From the NCBI RefSeq assembly GCF_031846185.1, contig NZ_JAVRIF010000003.1, positions 310,001 through 374,000 of the forward strand: DNA of 64,000 nt. The letters run 5' to 3'. The stretch is from Thalassotalea_H castellviae (lineage in GTDB: Bacteria; Pseudomonadota; Gammaproteobacteria; Enterobacterales; Alteromonadaceae). The notes under the pieces are model-generated. The model was not told where the DNA came from. It did not search any database and saw only the letters and a program-made list of their open reading frames with translations. Position numbers and translations under genes: made by a program. Shown piece after piece: positions 1-8,700 of this stretch (position 1 is its first letter; the number at the start of each line of letters is the position of its first letter).

Positions 1-1552
1 AACTATCGGCTAGCCAAACGCGGATCACTGATTCTTGGCCAACGATGTCGGCTTCTGGATTAAGCACTGTGGCAGCAATGGTCATTGAAGCTTGTTCTGG
101 TAACCCAGTATTTACTGACAGTTCACTTGATTGCGTTTGTACGCTGATAGTTTCACCATTAACTTCCATAATGGCTTTCGCGGTAACTCTGACGACTGTT
201 GGCACAGTACCGGATGAAACCTGTGTGGTAATTAAACCTTGGCTATTGGTGAAGCCACTGGCTCTGCTTAAAGCAATACCACCAACAATAGTGTCTAAGC
301 TAAACTCAACTTCTTGTTGTGCAAGGGGATTTCCTAACTGACTTTTTAATAAAAAAGTTAACGTCGATGTTTCTTGACCGCCGCTGCCTTTGATTACGAT
401 GGAATCTGGTTGAGATGAGACAAACTCAATTGACCCAAGTTCTTCTGAACTAATGTTGATATTCGTTGAAGCGGTATTTGTTACACCATTTGAGGTGACA
501 GAAGCGACGATGATATCTTCAGTGCCATTAATGCCTGCACAATTAATATCTTCAAAAGTAGCCCCAGCTTTACCTTTGATACTAATAACTGTTTCGTCTA
601 TGGTTGCTGTTTCGTTGATCACACAATTAGAAGTAAAGGAAACCGTTGTGGGCGTATTTATATACTTATTTTCGCTATCAACTAATTCAACGGTCAAACC
701 TAATGTGCCGCCTGCGCTGATTGTCTGATCGGTAATTGAAAGCTTAATAGCTCCTTCGATAAATTGACTGTTTTCATCAAAATAGCCAATGCGGACATCA
801 TCAAGTAATACGGTATCTGCTGGTAGAATCTGATAGTTCATTTGTGCGCTGATACTACTATTGCTGTTCAAAGAAACCGCTATAACCCCAGCACCGATCA
901 CGTCGTCACCGGCTAATGTGACAATTGCCTGGCCATTTTCATTGGTTAATGCGGTGGTTGTTGTTAACGAACCTATATCAGCCGCAAAGTTTATTATTTC
1001 ATTTTTAACCCCTGCACCTGTGTTATCGAGTAGGGTAACTTGAATTTGTGCTTGTTCATTACTTTTAAATTGATTAGTGTTTTGACCATTAAGTTGCATC
1101 GCTATTGATGCACTTAGTGAGGGTGCTACGACAGTGGAGGTTGTATATTCATAATCAATGCTGGTGGAAATACTACTTTCCGCGCTAGCAACTGAAGCGG
1201 TAAGCGTGCCGGCACTTAAAATAAGATCGCTATTTAAAATAGTGATTGTGGCTACGCCATTGGAATCTGTCAGTTTAGAGTCAACCGATAAACTACCTAA
1301 ATCTGCTGAATAATTTACTCTAGTGCCGCTCATCACCGCATTAAATTGATCTTTAACGGTTGCTTGCACTGTCACGTTATCATTGGTATCAAAACTAAGT
1401 TGTTCGACACCTTCATTATTGAGCAAAACCACCGAAATGCTTGTTGCAACGGACACTTCGTCACTGTCTGTTGGGTTTTCACCTGAGCTACCATTACAAC
1501 CTGTGATGAGCATTAAAAGAAGCAAAGAAAGTGTGCTTAAAAACTTATTCAT
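1..1552 (-). CDS. Large Ig-like-domain lipoprotein (partial, 3' end outside window)
   Basis: The minus strand is open from an ATG at 1552 to the window edge, about 517 codons with no stop. The N-terminus is a lipoprotein signal: a hydrophobic stretch ending in the lipobox LITGC with the acylated Cys near residue 18, then a Ser/Asp-rich linker. The rest is made of repeated beta-rich units of about 100 residues with phrases such as 'DSNGVATITI', 'NENGQAIVTL' and 'NSQGLITTQV', which are typical of bacterial Ig-like group 1 (invasin/intimin-like) domains. At least four such units are visible. A surface or periplasmic adhesion or structural role is likely, but the ligand is unknown. The small plus-strand open frames across this stretch are antisense shadows. 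Confidence 0.8.
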   Translation of the reverse strand, partial: MNKFLSTLSLLLLMLITGCNGSSGENPTDSDEVSVATSISVVLLNNEGVEQLSFDTNDNVTVQATVKDQFNAVMSGTRVNYSADLGSLSVDSKLTDSNGVATITILNSDLILSAGTLTASVASAESSISTSIDYEYTTSTVVAPSLSASIAMQLNGQNTNQFKSNEQAQIQVTLLDNTGAGVKNEIINFAADIGSLTTTTALTNENGQAIVTLAGDDVIGAGVIAVSLNSNSSISAQMNYQILPADTVLLDDVRIGYFDENSQFIEGAIKLSITDQTISAGGTLGLTVELVDSENKYINTPTTVSFTSNCVINETATIDETVISIKGKAGATFEDINCAGINGTEDIIVASVTSNGVTNTASTNINISSEELGSIEFVSSQPDSIVIKGSGGQETSTLTFLLKSQLGNPLAQQEVEFSLDTIVGGIALSRASGFTNSQGLITTQVSSGTVPTVVRVTAKAIMEVNGETISVQTQSSELSVNTGLPEQASMTIAATVLNPEADIVGQESVIRVWLADS

Positions 1553-1673
1553 AAATGAAAATTCCAGTACAGGATAATTATTATTTGTTGTTAAACTAAA
1601 TCATAAAAGGCTATTTAACAAAAGTCCACGTATATCAATGTACTAATTAATGTTAAGAGGCTAATTGTAGCGA

Positions 1674-2630
1674 TTAAACATCTACACGGTTGGTAAGTTT
1701 TCCGTCAATAAAATCGGCTATATTATTGGCAAGAATTTTAATAAGTCTTTGTTGTGCTTCAATAGTTGCCCAAGCAATATGTGCGGTAATCTTTAAATTG
1801 TGTGGCTGATCAGTTAATAATATATGATCTGGAGCGGGGGGTTCTTGCTTAAGGACATCAAGAATGGCGTATGCAATTTCATTGCGCTTGAGTGCGTTAA
1901 GTAAATCAACTTCATTGACAATAGCACCACGAGCAGTATTGATTAACACTGCAGATGATTTCATTTTGTTGAAAACATCAGCATTAATTAAACCAATAGT
2001 GTCGGTGGTTTCAGGGCAATGTAAAGACAGGACGTCGGCTTCTTTTACGACGGTATTAAACGCTATTCTGCCGGTGCGAATGTTTTCACGATTCGGACGC
2101 TCAGCGATTAACACCTTCATGCCAAAGGCCAGTGCAATTTTTTCTACTGCTTGAGCGAGTGTACCATAGCCAATTAACCCTAGCGTTTTATCGGCTAATT
2201 CATGGCTACCATTACCGTGATAACAAAAAGAAGGACTCTGCTGCCATAACCCTTGTTCAACATTTAGATTGTGATGACTTACTTGACTAAAATACTCCAA
2301 CATTTGTCCGAAAACGTATTGAGGAACCGACCCTTTTGCATAACCACTGACGTTCGTTACCCCGATATTTAATTTTTTAGCAGCATCAATATCGACATTA
2401 TTAATACCCGTTGCGGCGATACAAATGAGCTTTAGCTGTGGCAATTTTGCTAATAATTGTTCACCCAACAACACTTTATTGGTAATAATTATATCAGCAT
2501 CTTGAGCACGGCTTAGTACTTCATCTGGTTGAGTTAGTGGGTAACAGGTTAATGAGGAGATCTGATTTTTAATGTCAGTTAACTCTATATCGGCTGAAAA
2601 CGTTTGTTGATCAAGAAAAACCGCGTGCAT
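1674..2630 (-). CDS. D-2-hydroxyacid dehydrogenase family protein
   Basis: This 318-aa protein belongs to the NAD(P)-dependent D-isomer 2-hydroxyacid dehydrogenases. The Rossmann region reads LGLIGYGTLAQAV. The family signature NTARGAIVNEVDLLNAL carries the substrate-binding Arg, followed by the catalytic Glu region (LDVLKQEPP) and the His of 'ITAHIAWA'. Hydroxypyruvate/glycerate reduction is the most likely reaction, but D-lactate or a related substrate is possible. It lies 17 bp downstream of the NnrS-type gene on the same strand, so the two may be co-transcribed. The length is normal for the family. Confidence 0.85.
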   Translation of the reverse strand: MHAVFLDQQTFSADIELTDIKNQISSLTCYPLTQPDEVLSRAQDADIIITNKVLLGEQLLAKLPQLKLICIAATGINNVDIDAAKKLNIGVTNVSGYAKGSVPQYVFGQMLEYFSQVSHHNLNVEQGLWQQSPSFCYHGNGSHELADKTLGLIGYGTLAQAVEKIALAFGMKVLIAERPNRENIRTGRIAFNTVVKEADVLSLHCPETTDTIGLINADVFNKMKSSAVLINTARGAIVNEVDLLNALKRNEIAYAILDVLKQEPPAPDHILLTDQPHNLKITAHIAWATIEAQQRLIKILANNIADFIDGKLTNRVDV

Positions 2631-2647
2631 GTTATATCCTTAAATAA

Positions 2648-3862
2648 TTAACCTGGTCTGCCATCGAGCCTGCCTTTCAATAACATAGGCGCATAATGAA
2701 AAATAAAAATTCCAAACGAAAAGTACCAAAGACCCGCGCTTGCTTGATAAATGCTCATTATAGACTCAGGGAATATTAACGGTAAAAAGCTTCGGATAAT
2801 AGCCGCAATAAAAATGAATAAAAAAGCCAACGACATGGTTTTTGACGGTTGTAATGAACGCCCAGTATGACCTAAAGAGACACGAGAAATCATCGCAAGA
2901 ATTAATCCTCCCATGCCACCAATCGTCAAAAGATGCCATAAATGACTGGTTGATAATTCAGCTGAAAAATAACTGTAGCCGATAAAAAATAACCCAAGCA
3001 CAATAAAAATCACGGCTAAATGTAAAGACCATAATAATGGCACCTTGATGGTGATCCATGGACGCCAACGAGCAATACGAATCGCTTGAAACATAGCCGC
3101 AAGAATAAATAAACTGCCAAGCACTTGGAGATTTATAGCCACTAGTGGATGTAAGATTAAATAAAAGGTGATGAGAGCTAAACTGCCATTCGTGGCTTTG
3201 TCTAACCATGCAATATTCGTCACTTTTGTGGTTTGAGTGCCATTAGCGGTGAACATTGGGCCAACTCTACCGACCATGACAGACATCAGTAAAGTAATTA
3301 ACATCACTCCCGCATAGGCAGATAATTGTACTGAAAAATTTTCAGGCGACATCAAGGCCAAGTAAAACTCAATATTGACTAACGTAAAGAGCATTAACAA
3401 CGGGACAAAAAATAAATTACGATATTGTTTAATTTTGATAATCGGCTTGCCAAGGAAAACCGCGACAGCGGGTAAAAAGGCGATATCTAATAACATCGTG
3501 ATGTTTTCGCCGAGTAAATTGGGCTGAATTAAGGCTATTCGAGGGATGAACCAAAGTAAAACAAGAAACAACAATGACTTATTTTGAATGCCTGGTATTC
3601 CGGTCCAATTTTGTACCGCGGTTAATAAAAATCCGGCAATAATGGCGCTGGCAAAACCAAATATCATTTCATGTAAATGCCACCAATAACCACCACCGAA
3701 GGGAGTGAAGTCACTTTTACCTTGTAGCATCAACAACCAAATAAAAATAGCAATCACTGCAAAAGCAGCACCGAATAAAAAGAAAGGTCTAAAACCTAAA
3801 CGTAAAAGGGGTAGAATTTTTTGTTCTTTTTGTAAGTCAGTAATTTGCATCATTTTCTGCAC
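2648..3862 (-). CDS. NnrS family membrane protein
   Basis: A 404-aa polytopic membrane protein with about twelve predicted helices. The opening 'LLRLGFRPFFLFGAAFA', the 'WHLHEMIFGFASAIIAGFLLTA' region with conserved His residues, and 'HLLTIGGMGGLILAMISRVSLGHTGR' are hallmarks of NnrS. NnrS is a haem- and copper-containing inner-membrane protein linked to resistance against nitric-oxide stress. No denitrification genes lie nearby in the window. The start is given as MQKMMQITD; an in-frame Met a few codons later is an alternative. Confidence 0.85.
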   Translation of the reverse strand: MQKMMQITDLQKEQKILPLLRLGFRPFFLFGAAFAVIAIFIWLLMLQGKSDFTPFGGGYWWHLHEMIFGFASAIIAGFLLTAVQNWTGIPGIQNKSLLFLVLLWFIPRIALIQPNLLGENITMLLDIAFLPAVAVFLGKPIIKIKQYRNLFFVPLLMLFTLVNIEFYLALMSPENFSVQLSAYAGVMLITLLMSVMVGRVGPMFTANGTQTTKVTNIAWLDKATNGSLALITFYLILHPLVAINLQVLGSLFILAAMFQAIRIARWRPWITIKVPLLWSLHLAVIFIVLGLFFIGYSYFSAELSTSHLWHLLTIGGMGGLILAMISRVSLGHTGRSLQPSKTMSLAFLFIFIAAIIRSFLPLIFPESIMSIYQASAGLWYFSFGIFIFHYAPMLLKGRLDGRPG

Positions 3863-3956
3863 GTCTATTTAAAGTAGATAAACCATTCTAAAACTTTGCG
3901 TTAATAATTCATTAAAGCAGATCAAAGAAAACACATTTAATGATTATTTTCTGTGA

Positions 3957-4202
3957 TTAATTCACTGGCTTTTCTAATTCATAAATAGCTTCGCTGATTT
4001 GTTCAACACGATCGCTGATGATATGTTGAGCATCATATAAGCCACGATTGTAATAGAAGCTACCAAACTCTTTACTGACAAAGTCTAATAGAAACTCAGC
4101 GTCAAATTGCCCTAATTCTTGCTCTAATTCACGATCAAAATAGCGTTGTAATTTATCCACTAGTTGTGCTTTTTCTTGGGGGGAAAATTTAATCTCACTC
4201 AT
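3957..4202 (-). CDS. DUF2164 family protein
   Basis: An 81-aa acidic cytoplasmic protein with no signal peptide or membrane segment. The arrangement 'FSPQEKAQLVDKLQRYFDRELEQELGQFDAEFLLDFVSKEFGSFYYNRGLYDA' (given here only to identify the family) matches DUF2164, small proteins of unknown function. It stands alone, 94 bp upstream of and in the same direction as the NnrS-type gene, and divergent from the iscX group. Confidence 0.75.
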   Translation of the reverse strand: MSEIKFSPQEKAQLVDKLQRYFDRELEQELGQFDAEFLLDFVSKEFGSFYYNRGLYDAQHIISDRVEQISEAIYELEKPVN

Positions 4203-4325
4203 TTAAATTAGCTTGTCTGGTAGAAATTTATCAATAGTGTATCGAGTTTACTCTATACTAACCAAAGATTTTATTTTTCTAATGTAAAAAATGTTGTGAC
4301 CAATTTTCTAGCAGCACTAAAAAAA

Positions 4326-4433
4326 ATGTGGCAAACCGATTGTCAGTTTTGTCGAAAATCACGCATGCTTATTTTATGGCTGATCTTAATGCTGCTTGCT
4401 GATGCATTATGGTTTCATTTGTTAATAAAATAA
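4326..4433 (+). CDS. Small single-helix membrane protein with a CxxC motif (35 aa)
   Basis: A 35-codon frame ends 11 bp before iscX. It has a short N-terminal segment with CQFC followed by basic residues, then one hydrophobic helix (LILWLILMLLADALWFHLLI). A GTG codon at 4296 would extend it by ten residues, and neither start has a good ribosome binding site, so the start is uncertain. Close spacing to iscX suggests co-transcription. Its function is unknown; the CxxC pair next to an Fe-S gene is suggestive only. Confidence 0.45.
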   Translation: MWQTDCQFCRKSRMLILWLILMLLADALWFHLLIK

Positions 4434-4444
4434 CGGAGTAAAAT

Positions 4445-4645
4445 ATGGGATATCGTTGGGTGGATTCACAAGAATTAGCGTTAGATTTAATGGAGGCACA
4501 TCCTGAAGTTGATCCGCTAAAATTACATTTCACTGAACTTAGAGAGTGGATTTTAGCGCTTGAAAACTTTGATGATGACCCAAAGCATTGTGGTGAACGT
4601 GTATTAGAAGCAATTCAATTAGCTTGGATTGCTGAAATGGATTAA
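4445..4645 (+). CDS. iscX: IscX, Fe-S cluster assembly modulator
   Basis: A 66-aa acidic protein with the IscX/YfhJ features: 'YRWVDSQELALDL' at the start and the conserved 'HFTELREWILALENFDDDP' core. In E. coli IscX binds IscS at the frataxin site and modulates cluster assembly. Here it is not part of an isc operon: it follows a tiny membrane-protein frame and precedes maeA. The binding site CGGAG lies 7-8 bases upstream of the ATG. Confidence 0.88.
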   Translation: MGYRWVDSQELALDLMEAHPEVDPLKLHFTELREWILALENFDDDPKHCGERVLEAIQLAWIAEMD

Positions 4646-4813
4646 CCAAGGTTGGTTTATTTTAAATGAGATATTCAAACTAGAATTCCCTCATTTAACG
4701 CTTTTTTGTCTTAAGGCGTTCGACTATACTAACTCATCTTTATTCGCGTGGTGAATCTTTAACATTCACCAAATTAATATAACAACATATAAGATCACTA
4801 TTACAACGCTATT

Positions 4814-6505
4814 ATGACCAATAAAAATAAACGTCCTTTATATATACCATACGCGGGCCCCAGCCTTTTAGAATCACCCTTACTAAATAAAGGTAGTGCT
4901 TTTAGTAAAGAAGAGCGTATTAGTTTTAATTTGACTGGCTTGTTACCGCCAAGTTATGAAACGATCCAAGAACAAGTTGATCGTTGTTATCGTCAATATA
5001 GTAATTTTCGCACGAATTTAAACAAGCATATCTACTTACGAGCCATTCAAGATAAGAATGAAACCTTGTATTGCAAATTGGTACAAGAACACCTAGAAGA
5101 AATGATGCCTATTATATATACGCCTACCGTAGGCGATGCTTGTGAGCAATTTTCAGATATATATCGAAGTAATCGTGGGTTATTTATTTCATATGAAGAT
5201 CGTGATCAACTTGATGATATTTTACGAAACGCCACCAAAAACAAAGTAAAAGTTATTGTGGTAACGGATGGCGAACGTATTTTAGGTTTAGGTGATCAGG
5301 GTATCGGTGGTATGGGGATCCCCATTGGTAAATTAGCGCTTTATACCGCATGTGGTGGCATTAGCCCAGCTTATTGTTTACCTGTGATGTTAGATGTTGG
5401 TACGAATAACGAAAAATTGCTAAATGATCCTATGTATATGGGCGCAAGACACCAGCGCATCGAACAAGATAAATATGACGAATTTCTTGATATGTTTATC
5501 AAAGCGGTGAAGCGTCGTTGGCCACATGTGATGTTGCAATTTGAAGATTTTGCCCAACCAAACGCAACGCCTTTGCTGACTCGATATCGTGATGAAATAT
5601 GCTGTTTTAATGATGATATTCAAGGTACCGCTTCTGTTACTGTTGGTACCTTGCTGGCGGCATGTCGATCAAAAGGCGTAAAACTCTCTGCACAAAAAGT
5701 TACTTTTGTTGGTGCAGGATCTGCTGGTTGTGGGATTGCTGAGCAAATTATTGCTCAAATGATCAGTGAAGGCATATCGCCCGAACAAGCCAGAAGTCAG
5801 ATTTTTATGGTGGATCGTTTTGGTTTACTTACTAAAGGCATGCAAGATTTAAGAGATTTTCAAGAAAAATTGACCCAATCGAAAGACGCTCAAGCCTCAT
5901 GGAATATTGAAGGAGAATTTGCCTCATTACTGGAAGTGGTTAATGAAGCCAAGCCTGATATTTTAATTGGGGTATCAGGGGTTTCAGGTTTATTTACTGA
6001 ACAAGTGATCAAAGCGATGAAATCACATTGTGATATGCCAATTATTTTTCCATTAAGTAACCCAGTCAGACAAGTTGAAGCAACGCCAGCGCAAGTGATT
6101 CACTGGACTGATGGTCAAGCGATTGTTGCCACTGGGAGTCCATTTGAACCTGTTCAACATAAAGATAAAGTTTTCCCTATTGCCCAATGTAATAACAGTT
6201 ATATTTTTCCCGGCATTGGCTTAGGTGTGGTTGCTGCCAATGTCAACCGAATTACCGATGAAATGCTAATGGTGGCGAGTAAAACGTTAGCTGAGGCTTC
6301 ACCTTTAGCCAATACCGGTGAAGGTGAATTACTGCCACCTCTGACAGAGATTGCAAATTTAAGTAAGAAAATTGCTTTTGCAGTTGCGAAAGTTGCCTTT
6401 GACCAAGAGTTAGCGCTACGTATAGACGATGAAAGTTTGCGAGCGAAAATAGAACGTAACTTTTGGCAACCCGCCTATCGTCAATATAAACGTATTAGTA
6501 TTTAA
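4814..6505 (+). CDS. maeA: NAD-dependent malic enzyme
   Basis: A 563-aa protein close to the length of E. coli MaeA/SfcA. It catalyses oxidative decarboxylation of malate to pyruvate. Visible motifs are the malic-enzyme N-terminal tyrosine region 'YIPYAGPSLLES', 'ILGLGDQGIGGMGIPIGK', the metal-binding 'FNDDIQGTASVT', and the Rossmann loop 'FVGAGSAGCGIAEQ'. It is monocistronic and followed by an intrinsic terminator at 6548. The provirus sits immediately downstream. Confidence 0.93.
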   Translation: MTNKNKRPLYIPYAGPSLLESPLLNKGSAFSKEERISFNLTGLLPPSYETIQEQVDRCYRQYSNFRTNLNKHIYLRAIQDKNETLYCKLVQEHLEEMMPIIYTPTVGDACEQFSDIYRSNRGLFISYEDRDQLDDILRNATKNKVKVIVVTDGERILGLGDQGIGGMGIPIGKLALYTACGGISPAYCLPVMLDVGTNNEKLLNDPMYMGARHQRIEQDKYDEFLDMFIKAVKRRWPHVMLQFEDFAQPNATPLLTRYRDEICCFNDDIQGTASVTVGTLLAACRSKGVKLSAQKVTFVGAGSAGCGIAEQIIAQMISEGISPEQARSQIFMVDRFGLLTKGMQDLRDFQEKLTQSKDAQASWNIEGEFASLLEVVNEAKPDILIGVSGVSGLFTEQVIKAMKSHCDMPIIFPLSNPVRQVEATPAQVIHWTDGQAIVATGSPFEPVQHKDKVFPIAQCNNSYIFPGIGLGVVAANVNRITDEMLMVASKTLAEASPLANTGEGELLPPLTEIANLSKKIAFAVAKVAFDQELALRIDDESLRAKIERNFWQPAYRQYKRISI

Positions 6506-6547
6506 TTTTTATTCTTGTTTAATTCTTTTATTGAGAATTTTATGACT

Positions 6548-6577
6548 AAACCCGTTAATCGCAAGTGCAACGGGTTT
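6548..6577 (+). terminator. Rho-independent terminator of maeA
   Basis: AAACCCGTT (6548-6556) pairs with AACGGGTTT (6569-6577) and is followed by a T run. It lies about 45 bp after the maeA stop. Confidence 0.85.
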
Positions 6578-6757
6578 TTTATGGCTGACTCTTCATTTTA
6601 CTTATAGTTATCTTGTGCTTTCGCTAGACAAATAATCAAATTTTTCCTCTAAGGTTATCTGTATTCGCTTTTCAACGAAAGACTGTAAACAGAGATAAAC
6701 ACCTCGTCTTTTACGCTATGAGCAACAATAGATATAACATTAGTCATTTGATTATAT

Positions 6758-6773
6758 TTCGTCTATATTCGCG
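6758..6773. other. Candidate attL core
   Basis: TTCGTCTATATTCGCG here matches TTCGTCTATAATCGCG at 17300-17315 with 15 of 16 identities. It lies on the integrase side of the element, 157 bp before the integrase ATG. No longer repeat was found between the two flanks by eye. Part of the match resembles a -10 box with a GC-rich discriminator, so chance similarity of two promoters cannot be excluded. Confidence 0.5.
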
Positions 6774-6896
6774 ACTTAAATCGTGTTAACAGGCTGTTAA
6801 ACTTTGATTAATAGGCGTTAATTGCAGATATATCTTACATACGTGCAAAAACAACGCTTTTATACTCCCTCGCTTCAAGGCTCACTTAGTTGTTTT

Positions 6897-6915
6897 TTAT
6901 AACCTGACGTTATAA
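6897..6915. promoter_or_regulatory. Inverted repeat upstream of the integrase (candidate operator)
   Basis: TTATAAC (6897-6903) and GTTATAA (6909-6915) form a perfect 7-bp inverted repeat with a 5-bp spacer. It ends 14 bp before the integrase start and lies beside the ribosome binding site AAGGGA, so a bound protein or an RNA hairpin here could limit integrase expression. Confidence 0.45.
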
Positions 6916-6929
6916 AAATAAGGGATTAC

Positions 6930-7817
6930 ATGAATAAAAAAATCTATAAAAATCCAGCGGAAACTTATCTTTTATCGCTTAATTCAAGCATTGGCGCTCA
7001 AAATTCGCGCAGGTTATTAAACAGAATGTGTTTTATTTTGACTGATAAAGACGATTTACACTCGTTTGATTGGTCAAAATTAAATTACACGTTGTTATTA
7101 GACTTAAAAACACACTTCATTGAACAGGGGTTAAACTCAGGCACGATAAACACTTATTTAGCTAATTTAAAAGGGGTAGCAAGGGAAGCTTGGAAGCTTA
7201 AAGTTATTAAAACCGATGATTATTTACATATTAAAGAAGAGAAGCGCATTAGATACCATCAAGAGCCATGCGGAAAAGCCCTAACAGGTAAAGAGTTAAA
7301 ACGGCTTGTGAGACATTGTGAGAAGTTAAAAACGTTTGTTGGTGTAAGGAATGCAGCAATGATCGCGTTGGCGTATGGTGCTGGTTTACGTGTGCATGAG
7401 TTAGCCAAACTAAAACGGGAAGAATATAACGGTAAATCTATCCAGTTTACCGGTAAGGGGAGAAAACAACGCACTCAGCCTTTACCGTATTTTGTCATCA
7501 GTATATTGAATAAATGGTTAGATTTATCAAAGGACATTGAAAGCGAGAGTATTTTTTTAAGAGTTTATAAAGGGAACCGGTTATCAAAAAACGCTTTACA
7601 TTTTGGTAGCATTGGCAAAATTTTTAAACGCATAGATCATCAAAACTTTAGGCCGCACGATTTACGCAGCAGTTTAGCAACTAACTTACTTGATTCTAAC
7701 GTTGATGTAATATTAGTTAGTCGGCTTATGGGGCATTCAAATATTAATACAACAATGATTTATGATAAACGGGGAGAAAAGGCCAAAGCAAAAGCGGTTG
7801 AATGTTTGCCTTTTTAA
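6930..7817 (+). CDS. Tyrosine-family site-specific integrase
   Basis: A 295-aa protein with an N-terminal SAM-like core-binding domain (about residues 10-100) and a C-terminal catalytic domain. All catalytic residues are visible: Arg154 (AGLRVHEL), Lys176 (GKGRKQR), His243-Arg246 (PHDLR), His269 (LMGHS) and nucleophile Tyr278 (MIYDKRG). It probably inserts and excises the viral genome between the repeats at 6758 and 17300. It is transcribed rightward, convergent with the structural operon, and shares a bidirectional terminator with it at 7911. Confidence 0.92.
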   Translation: MNKKIYKNPAETYLLSLNSSIGAQNSRRLLNRMCFILTDKDDLHSFDWSKLNYTLLLDLKTHFIEQGLNSGTINTYLANLKGVAREAWKLKVIKTDDYLHIKEEKRIRYHQEPCGKALTGKELKRLVRHCEKLKTFVGVRNAAMIALAYGAGLRVHELAKLKREEYNGKSIQFTGKGRKQRTQPLPYFVISILNKWLDLSKDIESESIFLRVYKGNRLSKNALHFGSIGKIFKRIDHQNFRPHDLRSSLATNLLDSNVDVILVSRLMGHSNINTTMIYDKRGEKAKAKAVECLPF

Positions 7818-7855
7818 ACTTGAGCGCTACGAACGTGATTCTTGTTTGTTAAATT

Positions 7856-7906
7856 ATTACGTTAATTACGTAATTTATTACGTACTGGTACCGTAATTTT
7901 TTACGT
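7856..7906. repeat. Cluster of ATTACGT repeats
   Basis: ATTACGT occurs at 7856, 7865 and 7877, TTTACGT ends at 7906, and there is a degenerate inverted copy near 7891. The cluster lies between the integrase stop and the shared terminator. It could be a protein-binding array, for example for an excision factor; no function is shown by the sequence alone. Confidence 0.45.
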
Positions 7907-7910
7907 ATTT

Positions 7911-7944
7911 AACCAGGATAAAAAATTCTAGTTTTATCCTGGTT
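7911..7944. terminator. Bidirectional terminator between integrase and structural operon
   Basis: AACCAGGATAAAA (7911-7923) pairs perfectly over 13 bp with TTTTATCCTGGTT (7932-7944), with an 8-nt loop. The stem carries A/T runs on its inner side and closes the convergent integrase and structural transcripts. Confidence 0.8.
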
Positions 7945-7947
7945 AAA

Positions 7948-8094
7948 TTACTTATTATTTTCTAATGTAGTTATTCTTTCATGCTGTTGTTGCTGTATTT
8001 GTTTGATCCAGCTTATTTCCGTTCGATTGGAATAGATAACAGCTACAGCGCTGACTAGTTGAGTAAATAACATAATCAATAAAGATTTATCCAT
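7948..8094 (-). CDS. Small membrane protein, candidate lysis/holin-like (48 aa)
   Basis: A 48-codon frame with binding site GGTGGTGA just before its ATG at 8094. Residues 4-21 form one hydrophobic helix, and the rest is a Gln-rich probable coiled coil (IKQIQQQQHERITTLE). It is the last gene of the leftward operon and overlaps the preceding lipoprotein gene by 8 bp. Tailless PM2 ends its structural operon with small lysis proteins, so a holin-like or envelope-disrupting role is a reasonable inference from position and topology. No sequence homology was established. Confidence 0.6.
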   Translation of the reverse strand: MDKSLLIMLFTQLVSAVAVIYSNRTEISWIKQIQQQQHERITTLENNK

Positions 8095-8356
8095 TGTCAC
8101 CACCTACAACAATTGTTTTAAGACCGTATGCGGTGCAATAGTCAATTCCAATATTCACTCCCAAACTATTCAAGGTAAATTTTAACATTGCCCTCGTTTC
8201 TGGGTTGGTAGCTGTGCAGTAATTCATTGATAAATTATCAATGCGCTTTGTAATATCGCCAAATTGATAATTAGTTGCAGTACAACTTTGTAATAATAGA
8301 GTGATGATCACCCCCATAAAAAGCAGCATTTTTTCAATAAAATTTATTCTTACCAT
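8087..8356 (-). CDS. Small viral lipoprotein, candidate lysis protein
   Basis: An 89-aa protein with an N-terminal hydrophobic segment ending in LLLQSC, a plausible lipobox with Cys25 as the acylation site. The mature part of about 65 residues has two further Cys residues. It overlaps both neighbouring genes and sits in the distal cassette with the muramidase and a 48-aa membrane protein. A role at the outer membrane during lysis, similar to an outer spanin, fits the topology and position but is an inference. Confidence 0.65.
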   Translation of the reverse strand: MVRINFIEKMLLFMGVIITLLLQSCTATNYQFGDITKRIDNLSMNYCTATNPETRAMLKFTLNSLGVNIGIDYCTAYGLKTIVVGGDNG

Positions 8357-8700
8357 TTAGGACCACCTAATTTAACGGCTAAATACATTGTTTTAGCCTT
8401 TATTCTTCCTACACCATCACAACGCATAGCGTTATAAAACATTTTATGTACTTGCTTGTGTGCTATTGATTTTGTTTTGCAATATACGTCATGTATTACG
8501 CTTGCGCGTCGATACTTACCGACAAAAGGAGAACCGACCAAAAACCAAAATAAACGGGGGATTGATGCCCCATCTACAATAGCCCCTTTAGGAGCTATCC
8601 ATTCATGGCCGTTATCATCAGTGAAAGATGTTTGTTGCAGTAATTCCATTTCTCTTTTTTCAAGCCAACGCGCTAACACTTCACCCGAAAAACTAGCCAT
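8350..8700 (-). CDS. DUF1353 family protein
   Basis: A 116-aa soluble protein. The stretch 'WIAPKGAIVDGASIPRLFW' followed by 'ASVIHDVYC' is the DUF1353 signature, found in many phages near lysis or virion-lysozyme genes. The conserved Asp/His pattern suggests a metal site, but the activity is unknown. It overlaps the following lipoprotein gene by 7 bp, and its ATG directly abuts the stop of the preceding gene. Confidence 0.8.
   Translation of the reverse strand: MASFSGEVLARWLEKREMELLQQTSFTDDNGHEWIAPKGAIVDGASIPRLFWFLVGSPFVGKYRRASVIHDVYCKTKSIAHKQVHKMFYNAMRCDGVGRIKAKTMYLAVKLGGPKW

Noticed and set aside
45..1577. Several small plus-strand open frames
   Set aside because: They are antisense to one continuous minus-strand frame with a lipobox and repeated Ig-like units, and lack binding sites.
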